Source of the DNA: Xanthomonas pisi DSM 18956
GTDB lineage: Bacteria; Pseudomonadota; Gammaproteobacteria; Xanthomonadales; Xanthomonadaceae
DNA length: 64,000 bases
Direction of reading: 5' to 3'
Assembly: GCF_001010415.1 (NCBI RefSeq)
Contig: NZ_JPLE01000028.1
Coordinates: forward strand, 1-64,000
The notes beneath the pieces are model-generated. The model made no database searches and had not been told where the DNA came from. It saw nothing but the letters and a program-made list of their open reading frames with translations. This document shows positions 19,136 through 28,065 of this stretch, piece by piece. Position numbers and translations under genes: made by a program. Position 1 is the stretch's first letter. Each line of letters opens with the position of its first letter.

Positions 19136-19612
19136 TCAGGGTATGGGCATATCCATGGCGGGTAAGCTCACTCCCAATCGTTGCCGGACCTTTGCCAACG
19201 CAGCCGTATCGGCCTTTACGAGAGCATGCTCTCCCCGAGCGACTGTCGGCCAGTCGGGACTATCGGCGTCGAATCCTCTGAAGCTTTGCCTGACCAGGGC
19301 GCATCCGCATCCGGGCGGCCGATCGCTCAAGATTCTCAGCGTGGTGCCGGGCGCGTCTGGTCCCTTCGGTGCACTCTTTAACTGGAAAACGAGATCGATC
19401 GTCAAGGAACCAAAGGAATTCGACTCCTCATGGCGGCTAGCCAACCGAAATCCGGATTGCTCATAGGATTCGATGTAGGCGCGTTCCAGAGCCTGCAGCG
19501 ACATGCCGGTATGAGGCACATCGCTGGGTATTTGACCTTGTGCGGGGGATGGGTGGTTCATTAATAGCCCCAAGGTCAGGGTGGCGATCAATAGCAATCG
19601 ACGGGCTTGCAT
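19136..19612 (-). CDS. Secreted protein, tandem paralogue 2 (putative immunity protein)
   Basis: The 158-residue paralogue of the genes at 18173 and 20005 starts at ATG 19612 (MQARRLLLIATLTLGLL), giving the same signal peptide as paralogue 1; a longer frame adds eleven residues upstream. Shared blocks are ALERAYIESYEQSGFRLA, LVFQLKSAPKGPDAPGTTLR and the CGC pair. It is closest to paralogue 1 and is preceded by fragment copy b, so the fragment-plus-gene unit has been duplicated. Confidence 0.7.
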   Translation of the reverse strand: MQARRLLLIATLTLGLLMNHPSPAQGQIPSDVPHTGMSLQALERAYIESYEQSGFRLASRHEESNSFGSLTIDLVFQLKSAPKGPDAPGTTLRILSDRPPGCGCALVRQSFRGFDADSPDWPTVARGEHALVKADTAALAKVRQRLGVSLPAMDMPIP

Positions 19613-19690
19613 GTAGTGTTCTCCGTTCTCTGGAACATCTTGCATCCGATATAAGTTTCAACTGCCGCCGCTCTTCGGGGCGGCCATCGC

Positions 19691-19930
19691 TCAGTCGCGC
19701 CGTACCACCAGACCTGTCTGCGCAACGAGCAGATCGATCCCCGACACCGTGCAGCCCAGCAGCGCGGCCCATCCAGTGTTCCCCAGCCCCGTTGGATACG
19801 CTCCCACCGTCGCGGTCCAGTCGATCACGGGCTGACTGGACGCTCCCAGGTTGACGACGATGTCGTCGTAACCCGATGGGAAGTGAACCTGCTCCCCGTT
19901 AGTTGAACCTGGACCGGTTAGTTTACCCCG
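19691..19930 (-). pseudogene. Displaced C-terminal fragment, copy b
   Basis: Open for 79 codons after an in-frame stop (19931-19933) and ending at TGA 19691, with no start. Its C-terminal part (GLGNTGWAALLG, SGIDLLVAQTGLVVRRD) matches copy a, while the first 20 or so residues differ. The shared 3' sequence continues into non-coding DNA up to paralogue 2, which shows duplication of a whole unit. Confidence 0.6.
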
Positions 19931-20004
19931 TCAGTCAGGCCTAAATCTGTGTGCCGCGAGATGCGCCGTGGATGAGAAACGCCCGGGTCAGGTGGACGCC
20001 GGGA

Positions 20005-20562
20005 TCATTCGGCGAGCGGCGATGCAGTGCTCTTGTGTGAGTCTGGGGGTGTGAGCTCGATAACGGGCAGGCTTACCCCCAACCGTTGCCTGACCTTTGC
20101 CAGCGCAGCGGTATCGGCTTTGATGAGAAGACGTTCTCCCCGTGCGGATGCTGCCAGATCGGAACTGCCGGTGTCAGCCCACCTGAAGTCTAGCCTGCTC
20201 ACGGAGCATGCGCATCTGGCTGGCTGGGGGCTAGAGATGCGCAGTATGGTGCCAGGCGCGTCGGGTCCCTTCGGCGCACTCTTCAACTGAAACGTGAGTT
20301 CGATCAACCAGTTGCCTGGGGGCGGCGACACATCCCGCCTGGCCAGCCGGAATCCGGACTGCTCATAAGATTCGATGTAGGCTCGCTCCAGCGCCCGCAT
20401 CGACATGCCAACATGAGACCAATCTGGGTTGATGGGCCGACCTTCCGGGATACCGGCATCAGGCACTGCGGTAACGGAGGGGCGACTTTGCGCCTCGGAT
20501 GGGGCGTTCATCACTAGCCCTGCGGTCAGGGTGGCGATCAAAACCAATTGACGGGCTTGCAT
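20005..20562 (-). CDS. Secreted protein, tandem paralogue 3 (putative immunity protein)
   Basis: At 185 residues this is the longest and most diverged paralogue. It begins MQARQLVLIATLTAGLVM (signal peptide), has an insert of about 20 residues before the shared ALERAYIESYEQSGFRLA block, and a longer C-terminal tail after LGVSLPV. The CAC pair is kept. Upstream (about 20570-20760) an open leftward frame with no start may be another eroded partner fragment, but it is not similar to copies a and b. Confidence 0.68.
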   Translation of the reverse strand: MQARQLVLIATLTAGLVMNAPSEAQSRPSVTAVPDAGIPEGRPINPDWSHVGMSMRALERAYIESYEQSGFRLARRDVSPPPGNWLIELTFQLKSAPKGPDAPGTILRISSPQPARCACSVSRLDFRWADTGSSDLAASARGERLLIKADTAALAKVRQRLGVSLPVIELTPPDSHKSTASPLAE

Positions 20563-20937
20563 GCAGAGTTCCCGGATTCTTGTAAATAACGACGAGCAGC
20601 TTCACCTTGCAACGCGCACCTCTGGCCATATCGCAAGACCCCACGCCGGGGGTGATGCTGATATCGGCATCACCGTTACGCAAGTTTAGGCGGTAGCTTC
20701 GGATCTGCTTAGGAAGCGGGTGTGGCGGTGGTAGCTGCACCACGTTAGTAATGGAATTTGGTCGCCGTGTGCGGCACTTGCCCCGGCAAGCAGCGTGATT
20801 TCGCTTGTGGCATGCTTGTTCCGACGATGGTCGTGCTGGGGAGCAGAAGTCATGCGTTACCGCGTTGACGTTCCGCTGCCGTACGTCATTCGACTCCATG
20901 CCGCGCCGGTGGCGCCACTCACTCCGAAATCAATTTC

Positions 20938-21355
20938 ATGAAAACTCTTTCGCACCTACCGGTCGCCATATTCGTTCTTTTATTTCCGCTCTGTTCCTTT
21001 GCCTGCCAGCCCATTGGCAAAGGCCCGTTCAACGAATTCACCGAAGAGGAAGAGGTCCAGCATTCCGACCTTGTCATCACCGGGAGAGTGATTGAAGCGA
21101 GAGAAGCGATGGACCTAAATCCGCAGGGCATGCAAAGGCCCTATACCTATCGCCTCAAGATTAGCGTGGAGCAATGGGTCAAAGGTGGTGGCAATAAAAT
21201 CGTGGAAGTCATAGACAGTTTCGGAACGGACTGCGACGGTTTGAACGGAGTAACCCATATCGTCGATTCCCCCATTCTTCTCGGTTCCAAGGTGGAGGAT
21301 ATATATCAAAAGGTGGCACGGACAACTCTACGTTGGTAAGGCGCGCCCAGGCTAA
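20938..21355 (+). pseudogene. Secreted protein gene with an apparent single-base frameshift
   Basis: As it stands the frame encodes 133 residues: a signal peptide (MKTLSHLPVAIFVLLFPLCSFA), a Cys just after cleavage, and a beta-rich domain (LVITGRVIEAREAM, TYRLKISVEQWVKGG). After LLGSK (about 21290) the reading becomes unlikely. Dropping one G from the GG at 21291-21292 gives WRIYIKRWHGQLYVGKARPG and a stop at 21353-21355, a much more protein-like ending. The start resembles small TIMP/NTR-like secreted proteins, a weak assignment. It may be a recent mutation or a sequencing error. Confidence 0.55.
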
Positions 21356-22150
21356 CCGGCGCGGTAAGTCGTGCCTTCCCGCGTTGCCGTCTTCGAAGAC
21401 GATCCAGGGGAAGAGCCTTCCGTCTCCCAGCTTCTCGGCAGAGGTCTGGGTCACGCTGCGCAAAGGTGGGAAGCGTGGCCTGCGGCCTATTGGGGTCCAC
21501 ACAAACGTACCCGCGATGAAACAGCTGGGTTCCGAGGCAATGGTGTCATCGACCTTGGTGAGCACCTCGGCGAGCATCTTGCGGTAAAGGGGATCGCCGG
21601 AGAGCTTGTCGGAGAATTCCGCACGGATGTTCTCGCGGGAGGCCAGCACGAATTCTTCAAGGAACTCGCCGCGCAGCGTGCTGTCGACCAGGCTGTTCGC
21701 ACCAGACGCGCGCAGCATCTGGCGTAACTGGTAGGCCTGTTCGAACTGGGCGGCAACAGGCAGCGAGGTATCGATCATCTCCGGCAAGCGCGCGATCTGC
21801 TGGGAGAACCAGGTCGAGGCATCGCTCAGAACAAGCGAACCTGCCTTCGGCGCAGTGAAGGCGACCTTGCCTGCCACGATGACCTTCGACCCGGGGCGAA
21901 TATACGGAAGCGTGTTGTCGATGATCGTGCCGGTGCCGGAATTGCTGTTCGGTGAGTTCATGTCGATGGTGTCGGCTGCAGACCCGTTGGGGTCGTTCCG
22001 GCCAATCTTGCCCTGGACAGGGTCGCGTCCGCGACCCACCAACTCGCCAATACCGACAAACAACGCGCCTCCCGCTCCGCCGATGGGGGCGCCCACGGCA
22101 GCAGTGATACGCCCAGGGTTCCGCAGACACTCAAGGACCCTCGTTGCCAT
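21209..22150 (-). pseudogene. Truncated Hint-domain protein (polymorphic-toxin-like)
   Basis: The leftward frame encodes a glycine-rich hydrophobic start (GAPIGGAGGALFVGIGELVG), a linker with NSNSGTGTIIDNTLPYIRPG, a helical middle, and then SCFIAGTFVWTPIG at about residues 213-226. That last motif is the opening of a Hint/pretoxin-Hint autoprocessing domain, including its nucleophilic Cys. The rest of the domain (some 100 residues) cannot be read in any frame. The last 90 residues have no recognisable similarity, and the final part overlaps the convergent secreted-protein gene. The frame is open upstream of the ATG almost to the porin gene stop, so the N-terminus is also probably lost. Confidence 0.5.
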
Positions 22151-22202
22151 GCCGTCCTGGTCATCAACAGTTTCAGCGCGGCCGCAGGCGATCCAGCGCC
22201 CG

Positions 22203-23600
22203 CTACCACATGAACTTCATCTCACAGCCAATGTAGTTGCTGTCGTGACCGCCGGCGGCGCGCACAGTGTCACCGGCCTGGTAATGGACCGCTTCGATGG
22301 CGGTCTGCAGCTGTGGGTTGAGCTTCCAGTCACCGCGCAGCTGGAGATAGCGGCCCGTCCAGTGATTGCCGGTGCCTGCAGTGCCGGCCAGCGGGATATC
22401 CGGCTGCACATACACCGCATCGGCCGTGCTCTGCCGCCATAGCAGCCCCAGCGCGGCGGTGACGCTCAGGCGCGTGCTGGGACGCAGGGTGAGCATCGGT
22501 TTGACCAGCAGCAGGTTGCTATAGCCGGTGTAGCCTGCCAGGTTGATGTACGCGCCGTTCGGGAACAGCGGGTTGAAGGTTTCAAGCTGTCCATCGTTCG
22601 GATGCCGGTCGCCGGAGGCGGTATCGACTTGCAGCCCCAGACGTGGGGTCAGCGCAGTGTCCTGCAAGGTGTAGCCGGCCTTGAGGCCGAGCGCCCAGGC
22701 ACGCGCGCGGCTGTTGCCGACCTTTCCACGTTGCCCCATCGCCTCGAGATCCCAGTCCAGGGCAGTATGCACCCCTGCGAAGCGGGCATCGAGGATGTCG
22801 CGTCGCTCGTTGCCGGCGGCGTCGAGAAAGCTGGCGTCGTCCTGCCGATAGCGCGCGTAATACAGCGACAGTTCGTCGCTGCCCAGGACGTGGCGTTCGA
22901 CGCGCACGGTATCCAGGCGCAGATGCCGGTTGGAGAGATCGTCGAAATTGCGCACATCGGCGTACTGCACCGGCTGGCTGACAAACGCAATCCAGCGCCA
23001 TGGGCCGGTCTCGTAGTCGACCCACACCGCATCGAAGGACTGGCGCACATTCGGGCCGTCACGCAGCGAGACGAACCGCTGCAGATCGAAGGCAAACTCC
23101 TGCCGGCCCATGCGCAGCTTGATCTGGCCAGCGCCCAGCGGCGCGGTGTAGGCGAGGAAGGCCATGCGCAGGTCGACGCGATTGGCATCGGCCGGGCCGA
23201 TGCGGCGTTTGTCCACTGCGCGGACGTCTTCCAGTTGGGTGAAGAGCTGCACGTGCTCGCCGACCCGCACGTCCAGATGCGCCTGCAGCCGGTGCAACAG
23301 ATAGCTGTCGCTGTCGCGCCCGATCCCCAGCGCAGGCGTGTGGTTGCTTTCGAAGCGTTCGCGCAGGTTGATGCCAAACGATGCATGGCCCGCCTCGCCA
23401 AGCGGCACATATTTCAGGCGATCGAATGGATGCGTACGCAGCGCCGGATCGACAAGTGGCGACCAGTCTTCCTGCCAGCGGTTCGACTTGATGGCAGGGC
23501 GCAGCGGTGTCGCGGCGGTGGCATCGATGGAAGACTGTGCCCATGCATCGATGCACGGGCACAGCAGCAACACCAGGGGCAGTGTGAGGCGTAACGACAT
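22203..23600 (-). CDS. Alginate-export (AlgE)-family outer-membrane porin
   Basis: The 465-residue protein has a signal peptide (MSLRLTLPLVLLLCPCIDAWAQ). Its barrel shows family features: GRQEFAFDLQRFVSLRDGPNVRQSFDA, YYARYRQDDASF and a final aromatic residue (KFMW). A TTG two codons upstream (23606) is an alternative start. AlgE-type barrels pass anionic polysaccharide or other solutes. No alginate genes are nearby, so the substrate is open. It follows the VOC gene closely (TGA at 23607), and the two are probably co-transcribed. Confidence 0.85.
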   Translation of the reverse strand: MSLRLTLPLVLLLCPCIDAWAQSSIDATAATPLRPAIKSNRWQEDWSPLVDPALRTHPFDRLKYVPLGEAGHASFGINLRERFESNHTPALGIGRDSDSYLLHRLQAHLDVRVGEHVQLFTQLEDVRAVDKRRIGPADANRVDLRMAFLAYTAPLGAGQIKLRMGRQEFAFDLQRFVSLRDGPNVRQSFDAVWVDYETGPWRWIAFVSQPVQYADVRNFDDLSNRHLRLDTVRVERHVLGSDELSLYYARYRQDDASFLDAAGNERRDILDARFAGVHTALDWDLEAMGQRGKVGNSRARAWALGLKAGYTLQDTALTPRLGLQVDTASGDRHPNDGQLETFNPLFPNGAYINLAGYTGYSNLLLVKPMLTLRPSTRLSVTAALGLLWRQSTADAVYVQPDIPLAGTAGTGNHWTGRYLQLRGDWKLNPQLQTAIEAVHYQAGDTVRAAGGHDSNYIGCEMKFMW

Positions 23601-23606
23601 ATGCAA

Positions 23607-24497
23607 TCAGGAGTGGATATCGGCGTGCAGCTCGGCGACATATCCACCAGGAAATTCCACCATCGCCGACTGTCGGCCCGACGCGGCCACGGTAGGCACC
23701 AACACCTTGGCGCCGGAAGCGGTGGCGCGGGCGAGCGTTGCTGCAAGGTCGTCGACGGCATATCCGGTGAGCTCGTGGCCGTATGGATAGGGCAGGTGGC
23801 CGTCGGTCACCAGCACCTGCAGCGCACCGAAGCCGGAGCTGATGACGATGCTCCGGTACGTCGCTCCAGGTCGGCCGATCAGCGTTGCGTCCGCATGGTG
23901 GTCGTCGTGCAGCAGCTTGCCATGCGAAAACCTCAGCCAGGCTTTGACAAACGCATCGGCGCGATCGGCCGAGACGTAGACGCGGTTCTCCGGAATCGTC
24001 GCCAGCGGTGCGTAATGCGGGGCGGTGTCGTGCCAGTACAGCTGCATGGTGACGCCGCCCGGCCAGGCGATCACCGCATCCATGCCGATCGGATCCTTGA
24101 ACGGTGCAACCAGCACCTCCGCTCCGGCAGCGCGTGCGGCGGTGATTGCCTGCTGCATGTCGGTCACCAGGTAGCCGGTGCGCTCGCTGCCGAAGGGATG
24201 GGGCACTGGCGTGCGGAATCCGAACAACGACACGGTGCCTGCCGGCGTCTGTACCAGCTGCGAGCTGGTGCTGCTGGGCGTTGGCGTGACCGTGGCGATC
24301 ACCTGGCGCGTGCTTTGCCCGCCGAAGGTTGCCGCGAAGCTGTGCGCGAACGCATCCACATCGGCAGGTGCCACATAGACGTGCGTGGTGTCGTATTGCG
24401 GACCGACCGACACCGGTGCTGCGGCGTCGGCAACGACCGGGAGGATCGCGCTCAACACCAGCGCAGCGGACAGGCTCAGGGAGAGTAACGGACGCAT
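23607..24497 (-). CDS. Exported double-VOC (glyoxalase/bleomycin-resistance-like) protein
   Basis: A 296-residue protein with a signal peptide (MRPLLSLSLSAALVLSAILPVVADA) and two vicinal-oxygen-chelate modules (about 45-160 and 165-290), visible as THVYVAPADVDAFAHSF and RVYVSADRADAFVKAWL. GGAA before ATG 24497 supports this start over the longer frame. VOC proteins bind metal and act as lyases, dioxygenases or binding proteins, and an exported two-module form is uncommon. It lies just upstream of the porin gene, suggesting a joint envelope role. Confidence 0.8.
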   Translation of the reverse strand: MRPLLSLSLSAALVLSAILPVVADAAAPVSVGPQYDTTHVYVAPADVDAFAHSFAATFGGQSTRQVIATVTPTPSSTSSQLVQTPAGTVSLFGFRTPVPHPFGSERTGYLVTDMQQAITAARAAGAEVLVAPFKDPIGMDAVIAWPGGVTMQLYWHDTAPHYAPLATIPENRVYVSADRADAFVKAWLRFSHGKLLHDDHHADATLIGRPGATYRSIVISSGFGALQVLVTDGHLPYPYGHELTGYAVDDLAATLARATASGAKVLVPTVAASGRQSAMVEFPGGYVAELHADIHS

Positions 24498-24802
24498 GTA
24501 AGTTCCTTCGGGAAAGGGGGAAGCGACGGCATTGCCAGCCATGGGCAATCGATGCCATTGCGGCAAGGGGTGTCTGTACGCGAAGCGTTCTTGCACGCCG
24601 TTTGAGCCAGGACGCCGCCTGCTACACGCCGCGTGTGGTGTCGGGTCTGGTCGATCGAGCCAGCGATCCGTTCAGTAGCTCGCGGCGCATCACCACTCGC
24701 AACAATCGGCTGATCGACGCGCCGTCTATGTGGGCTCCGAACAGCGAAGCAATCGGCCGTGCGCAGGCAGCATGCACCGTCAGGCCGCATGGACAAGCGC
24801 GC

Positions 24803-25108
24803 TTACGTAGCGCCGCCGTCGGTTCGCGCGGGTGGCGGCGATGGCGCTTGCGGTGCATCCGTCGATGCGCGTTTGCCCGCGGGCAGACGCCCAAACATAT
24901 GCGGCTTGACCTGATGGCCGATCCATGAGGCTTCGGCCTGGCTGCGCGTTGTCAGCTGACGCACAAGGGGCGGCAATTGCTCGCCGACCAGGATGCCAAG
25001 CAAACCGACCAATGCAATGACCGGTGGCGCAGGCGAGCGCACGTTGAGCAGGCTGTAGATCATGCCGACCAGCAGGCCGGCGCCGAGCGAGAGCAAATAG
25101 GGCTTCAT
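24803..25108 (-). CDS. xapX: XapX-domain small membrane protein
   Basis: A 101-residue protein whose first 55 residues are the XapX (DUF1427) domain: MKPYLLSLGAGLLVGMIYSL, then the conserved VRSPAPPVIALVGLLGILVGEQ with two hydrophobic segments. The tail (PQAPSPPPARTDG) is long and disordered. ATG 25108 overlaps the stop of the small upstream gene by ATGA. The function of XapX proteins is not established. Confidence 0.85.
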   Translation of the reverse strand: MKPYLLSLGAGLLVGMIYSLLNVRSPAPPVIALVGLLGILVGEQLPPLVRQLTTRSQAEASWIGHQVKPHMFGRLPAGKRASTDAPQAPSPPPARTDGGAT

Positions 25109-25260
25109 CGTGCGACTCTCCTGTTTGAAGCGCGCTCCGCGCACGCCTGCAGCAGATGACGTGTGCGAATCGCCGCCAGCCAACGTGCCTGGTCGCGAGG
25201 CGAGGGGAATAAACCGGGCGCGAGCGTCCGGCTCCGGCCCGACAAATCAGACATCGTCAT
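25105..25260 (-). CDS. Small protein coupled to xapX
   Basis: A 51-codon gene (MTMSDLSGRSRTLAPG, then LFPSPRDQARWLAAIRTRH) with AGAGAGG placed seven to eight bases before ATG 25260 and its stop overlapping the xapX start by ATGA. Those two signals, not homology, support it. The product is soluble and rich in arginine and alanine; I recognise no family. Confidence 0.5.
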   Translation of the reverse strand: MTMSDLSGRSRTLAPGLFPSPRDQARWLAAIRTRHLLQACAERASNRRVAR

Positions 25261-25577
25261 GGACGCGACCTCTCTGGATGGGAATCGCTGGGTCATGGCG
25301 TTGCGTGGCGCCAGCGGTGTCGTCCATGCTGGACATATCGCGTCCAATCAAGAACACCGCGTTGGGGCAGGGTCCGATGACTCGATCGGGGGATGCGTGT
25401 GCACACGTCGCACGGCGCGTCGCCAACATGCGTCGTGGACCGCAGGCCGGATCGGGCGACACCCGCCAGCCTCGCAGATCGGCACCGGCGCCTGGCAGGA
25501 AATGACGCAACAGCGGCATTGTTGCCGCAGGGGGGCGGGCGAAGAATGCCCGCACTCCACCCAGCGACGGCAGCACC

Positions 25578-26743
25578 ATGGCACCCGGCATCTTCCCTGG
25601 AGTGGTTCGGCACACCGCATTGGCTGCATGCGTATTACTCGCCGGGTGCGCTGGGCCGCCATCGAGGGCGACGCCACTTGCAGCCGGGACATCGAGAACG
25701 TCAACCACCGAGGATACGTCGAGCCCCGCCTATCGGGCGCGTCCCAACTGCTCGCGCGCAGTGATTGCGGTGGTGGGAGAGAACGCAGGCGTGGAAGTCA
25801 GTGATTTCCTGGTGCGGTTCGCGATCCTGTCCCGCGCCGCCGCCATGGATGTATCGGCGGTAACGCTCGAGGCGGGGCCGCTTTCCACATTCACCGATCT
25901 TGGCAGGCCCGGGTTCCGGATCGCGACCGAAACCACGGTGGCGCAATTCGATGCGATGCATCCACTGGGCGCCGACTACATCATCGTGCCGGCGCAGGCA
26001 TCCACACCGCGCCTGCTTGCGTGGCTGAAGCGGCAGTCCCGGCAGGGAGCCACGATCGTCACCATCTGCAACGGCGCCCTGGTCGCCGCGCAGATGGGGA
26101 TGCTCGACGGACGGCACGCCACCGCGCATTGGTCGACCGGCGCCGCGCGGACACGGCAGTATCCGGCAATACGCTGGACGCCGAATCGACGCTATGTTGC
26201 CGATGGAAACTGGATATCGACCGCGGGCGTCAGCGCCGCCATCCCGCATCCATCGCACTGGTGGAGGCCATCAGCGGGCCTGAGACGGCGCGGGACGTCG
26301 CCCGGGGCGTCGGTGCCGTGGCGTGGTCGGCGCAGCATGACAGCGATGCCTTTTCGCCGCGGTTGGGCACGACGGCGATGCCACTGTCAAAAGTGCCGTA
26401 CACCAACCGATGGTTGCACGGCCGCGACCAGGTCGACGTACTGGGCAGGGCGGGAATCGATGAGGGCACCCTTGCATTGACGATCGATGCGTACTCGACG
26501 ACGGGCCGCAGCCAGGCCTTTGTGGTGTCTGCCACTGGCGAGCCGTTTGTGACGCGTCACGGACTGCGTATCCTGCCCGATCGTGCGCGCAAGGCGGGCG
26601 GTGGCGCTGCGCTGGTGATCGCCGCCGATCTGACGCCGGTGGCGGCGCTGGAGACTGCGCTCGATGGCATCATGCAGCGATACGGTCGTGCGACGTCCAG
26701 GGGCGTCGCGCTGGCGTTCGAATATCCCGATTTCCCGCGTTGA
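25578..26743 (+). pseudogene. DJ-1/PfpI-family lipoprotein gene with frameshift
   Basis: The 5' frame (from 25578) encodes a lipoprotein-type signal (LAACVLLAGCAG) and a DJ-1/PfpI domain with VTICNGALVAAQMGML (nucleophile Cys in ICNGA) and GNWISTAGVSAAIP. There the reading breaks. Another frame continues the protein from ASIALVEAISGPETARD to the stop at 26743 (LAFEYPDFPR). One missing base at about 26246-26247 (CCG-CA where CCG-GCA is expected) explains it. Rejoined, the product would be about 388 residues. It lies directly before a truncated GlxA gene. Confidence 0.78.
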
Positions 26744-26758
26744 CTGCACAAGGCGCCC

Positions 26759-26911
26759 ATGTCCGACTCTTCCCCATCGTGTCACGTCATGCTGCTCGCC
26801 CACGAGCAGATGAACGTGCTCGACCTCACCGGGCCGCTCCAGGCGCTGCACACCGCCAATCAGTGCGACAGTTGCGTCAGCCAGTCCGGCACCTGTCCCG
26901 CATCTCCATGA
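26759..26911 (+). pseudogene. N-terminal fragment of a GlxA-type AraC regulator
   Basis: A 50-codon frame, MSDSSPSCHVMLLAHEQMNV followed by LDLTGPLQALHTANQ, is the start of the DJ-1-like domain of GlxA/AraC regulators. It then runs into unrelated residues and stops; the remaining roughly 270 residues, including the AraC helix-turn-helix, are gone. The regulator of the preceding DJ-1 gene has evidently been deleted. Confidence 0.65.
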
Positions 26912-27063
26912 ATGCGAATGACTTCGGGCAGGGCATGAACGATGTGCGGCCCTGATCCGCGGTCGTGACTGCTTCTCACATGGGTGATCCAACGTCTCCT
27001 CCATGTGAGGAGAAGGGATATCCGGCTCACTCGAGGTTGACGAGCCTTCGCCTAGGTTGGCCT

Positions 27064-28065
27064 ATGCATCAACCCGCCTTCGCCCGCAATGACCTGCCGG
27101 GCACCTCTCCGACATCGTCAGATTCGGCGCTCGCGCAAAGCGTGCGCGAGCATGTGCGTTTGACGCCGCAGCTTCCCCATCCCGGCGCAGGACGCACGCG
27201 CGCACGCTGGCAGGCATTGAGCAGGCTCGGTGCCGAGAGCTTGCCGCTTGCCAAGGTGCTGGAAGCGCATTACGACGCGTTGTCCATCTTTTCCGAGGCC
27301 GGCCAGCCGTTGCCTTCGAATGGAGCTGTCTGGGCAGTGTGGGCAGCGGGTGGGCCGCACGACACCGCCGCGTATGAAGCGGACTCATGTACTGTCTCCG
27401 GTATCAAACCCTGGTGTAGCGCAGTGCCGGGCGTCGTGACACATGCATTGGTGACGGTGAGGAGCGCCGACCGGAATCCGCTCGCCGCAGTGACGTTGAC
27501 GCAGGGCCACTTCGAGCTCGACGCAAGTCAGTGGCACGGTCCGGGCATGGTCGGTATTCCCACCGGTGACGGCCATTTCGCAGGTGCGCCGGCAAGGCTG
27601 CTGGGTGAGCCGGACTTCTATCTGCAACGGCCGGGGTTTTGGCACGGCGGTGCAGGCATTGCCGCCTGCTGGTATGGCGCCGCCACGGCCATTGCCGAGC
27701 AGGTCCGCCGTTCGCCAAGGGCGATGCACAACCCTTTTTCTGCAGCACACCTGGGTGCCATCGACGAACAACTGACGGGCGCGCGGCTGATGCTGCAGGA
27801 CCTGGCAGCTGCGATCGACAACGCGCCGACCGACAGCCATCAGTTCGCTGTGATCCGCTTGCGTAGCCTGATGGACCGGGTCTGCCGGGACGTGATCGAA
27901 CGCGCTGCATTGGCATTGGGACCCGTCTCGCTGTGTTGCGATGCCGAGCATGCGCAACGCTGCGCAGACCTGGCCGCCTTCATCCGCCAATCCCACGGCG
28001 AGAAGGACGAGCAGTGGATGGGGGAGCAGCTGCACGCGCGCGAGGTCAGTCCATGGCTGTTGTAA
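27064..28065 (+). CDS. Acyl-CoA dehydrogenase-like protein
   Basis: The 333-residue product has the acyl-CoA dehydrogenase layout: a helical N-terminus, a central beta-domain (GAVWAVWAAGG, CTVSGIKPWCSAVPGVVTHALVTV) and a C-terminal helical domain. It is shorter than the usual 380 residues and the typical catalytic Glu region is not clear, so the reaction is uncertain. ATG 27064 (MHQPAF) is the plausible start. Its stop lies within the next gene's first codons, and four genes (27064-30075) overlap as one operon of unknown pathway. Confidence 0.75.
   Translation: MHQPAFARNDLPGTSPTSSDSALAQSVREHVRLTPQLPHPGAGRTRARWQALSRLGAESLPLAKVLEAHYDALSIFSEAGQPLPSNGAVWAVWAAGGPHDTAAYEADSCTVSGIKPWCSAVPGVVTHALVTVRSADRNPLAAVTLTQGHFELDASQWHGPGMVGIPTGDGHFAGAPARLLGEPDFYLQRPGFWHGGAGIAACWYGAATAIAEQVRRSPRAMHNPFSAAHLGAIDEQLTGARLMLQDLAAAIDNAPTDSHQFAVIRLRSLMDRVCRDVIERAALALGPVSLCCDAEHAQRCADLAAFIRQSHGEKDEQWMGEQLHAREVSPWLL

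Noticed and set aside
19870..19950. Sequence resembling an IS3-type terminal repeat (GTTAGTTGAACCTGGACCGG)
   Set aside because: It lies inside the open fragment copy b and reads as protein in the same frame; no partner repeat or transposase was found.
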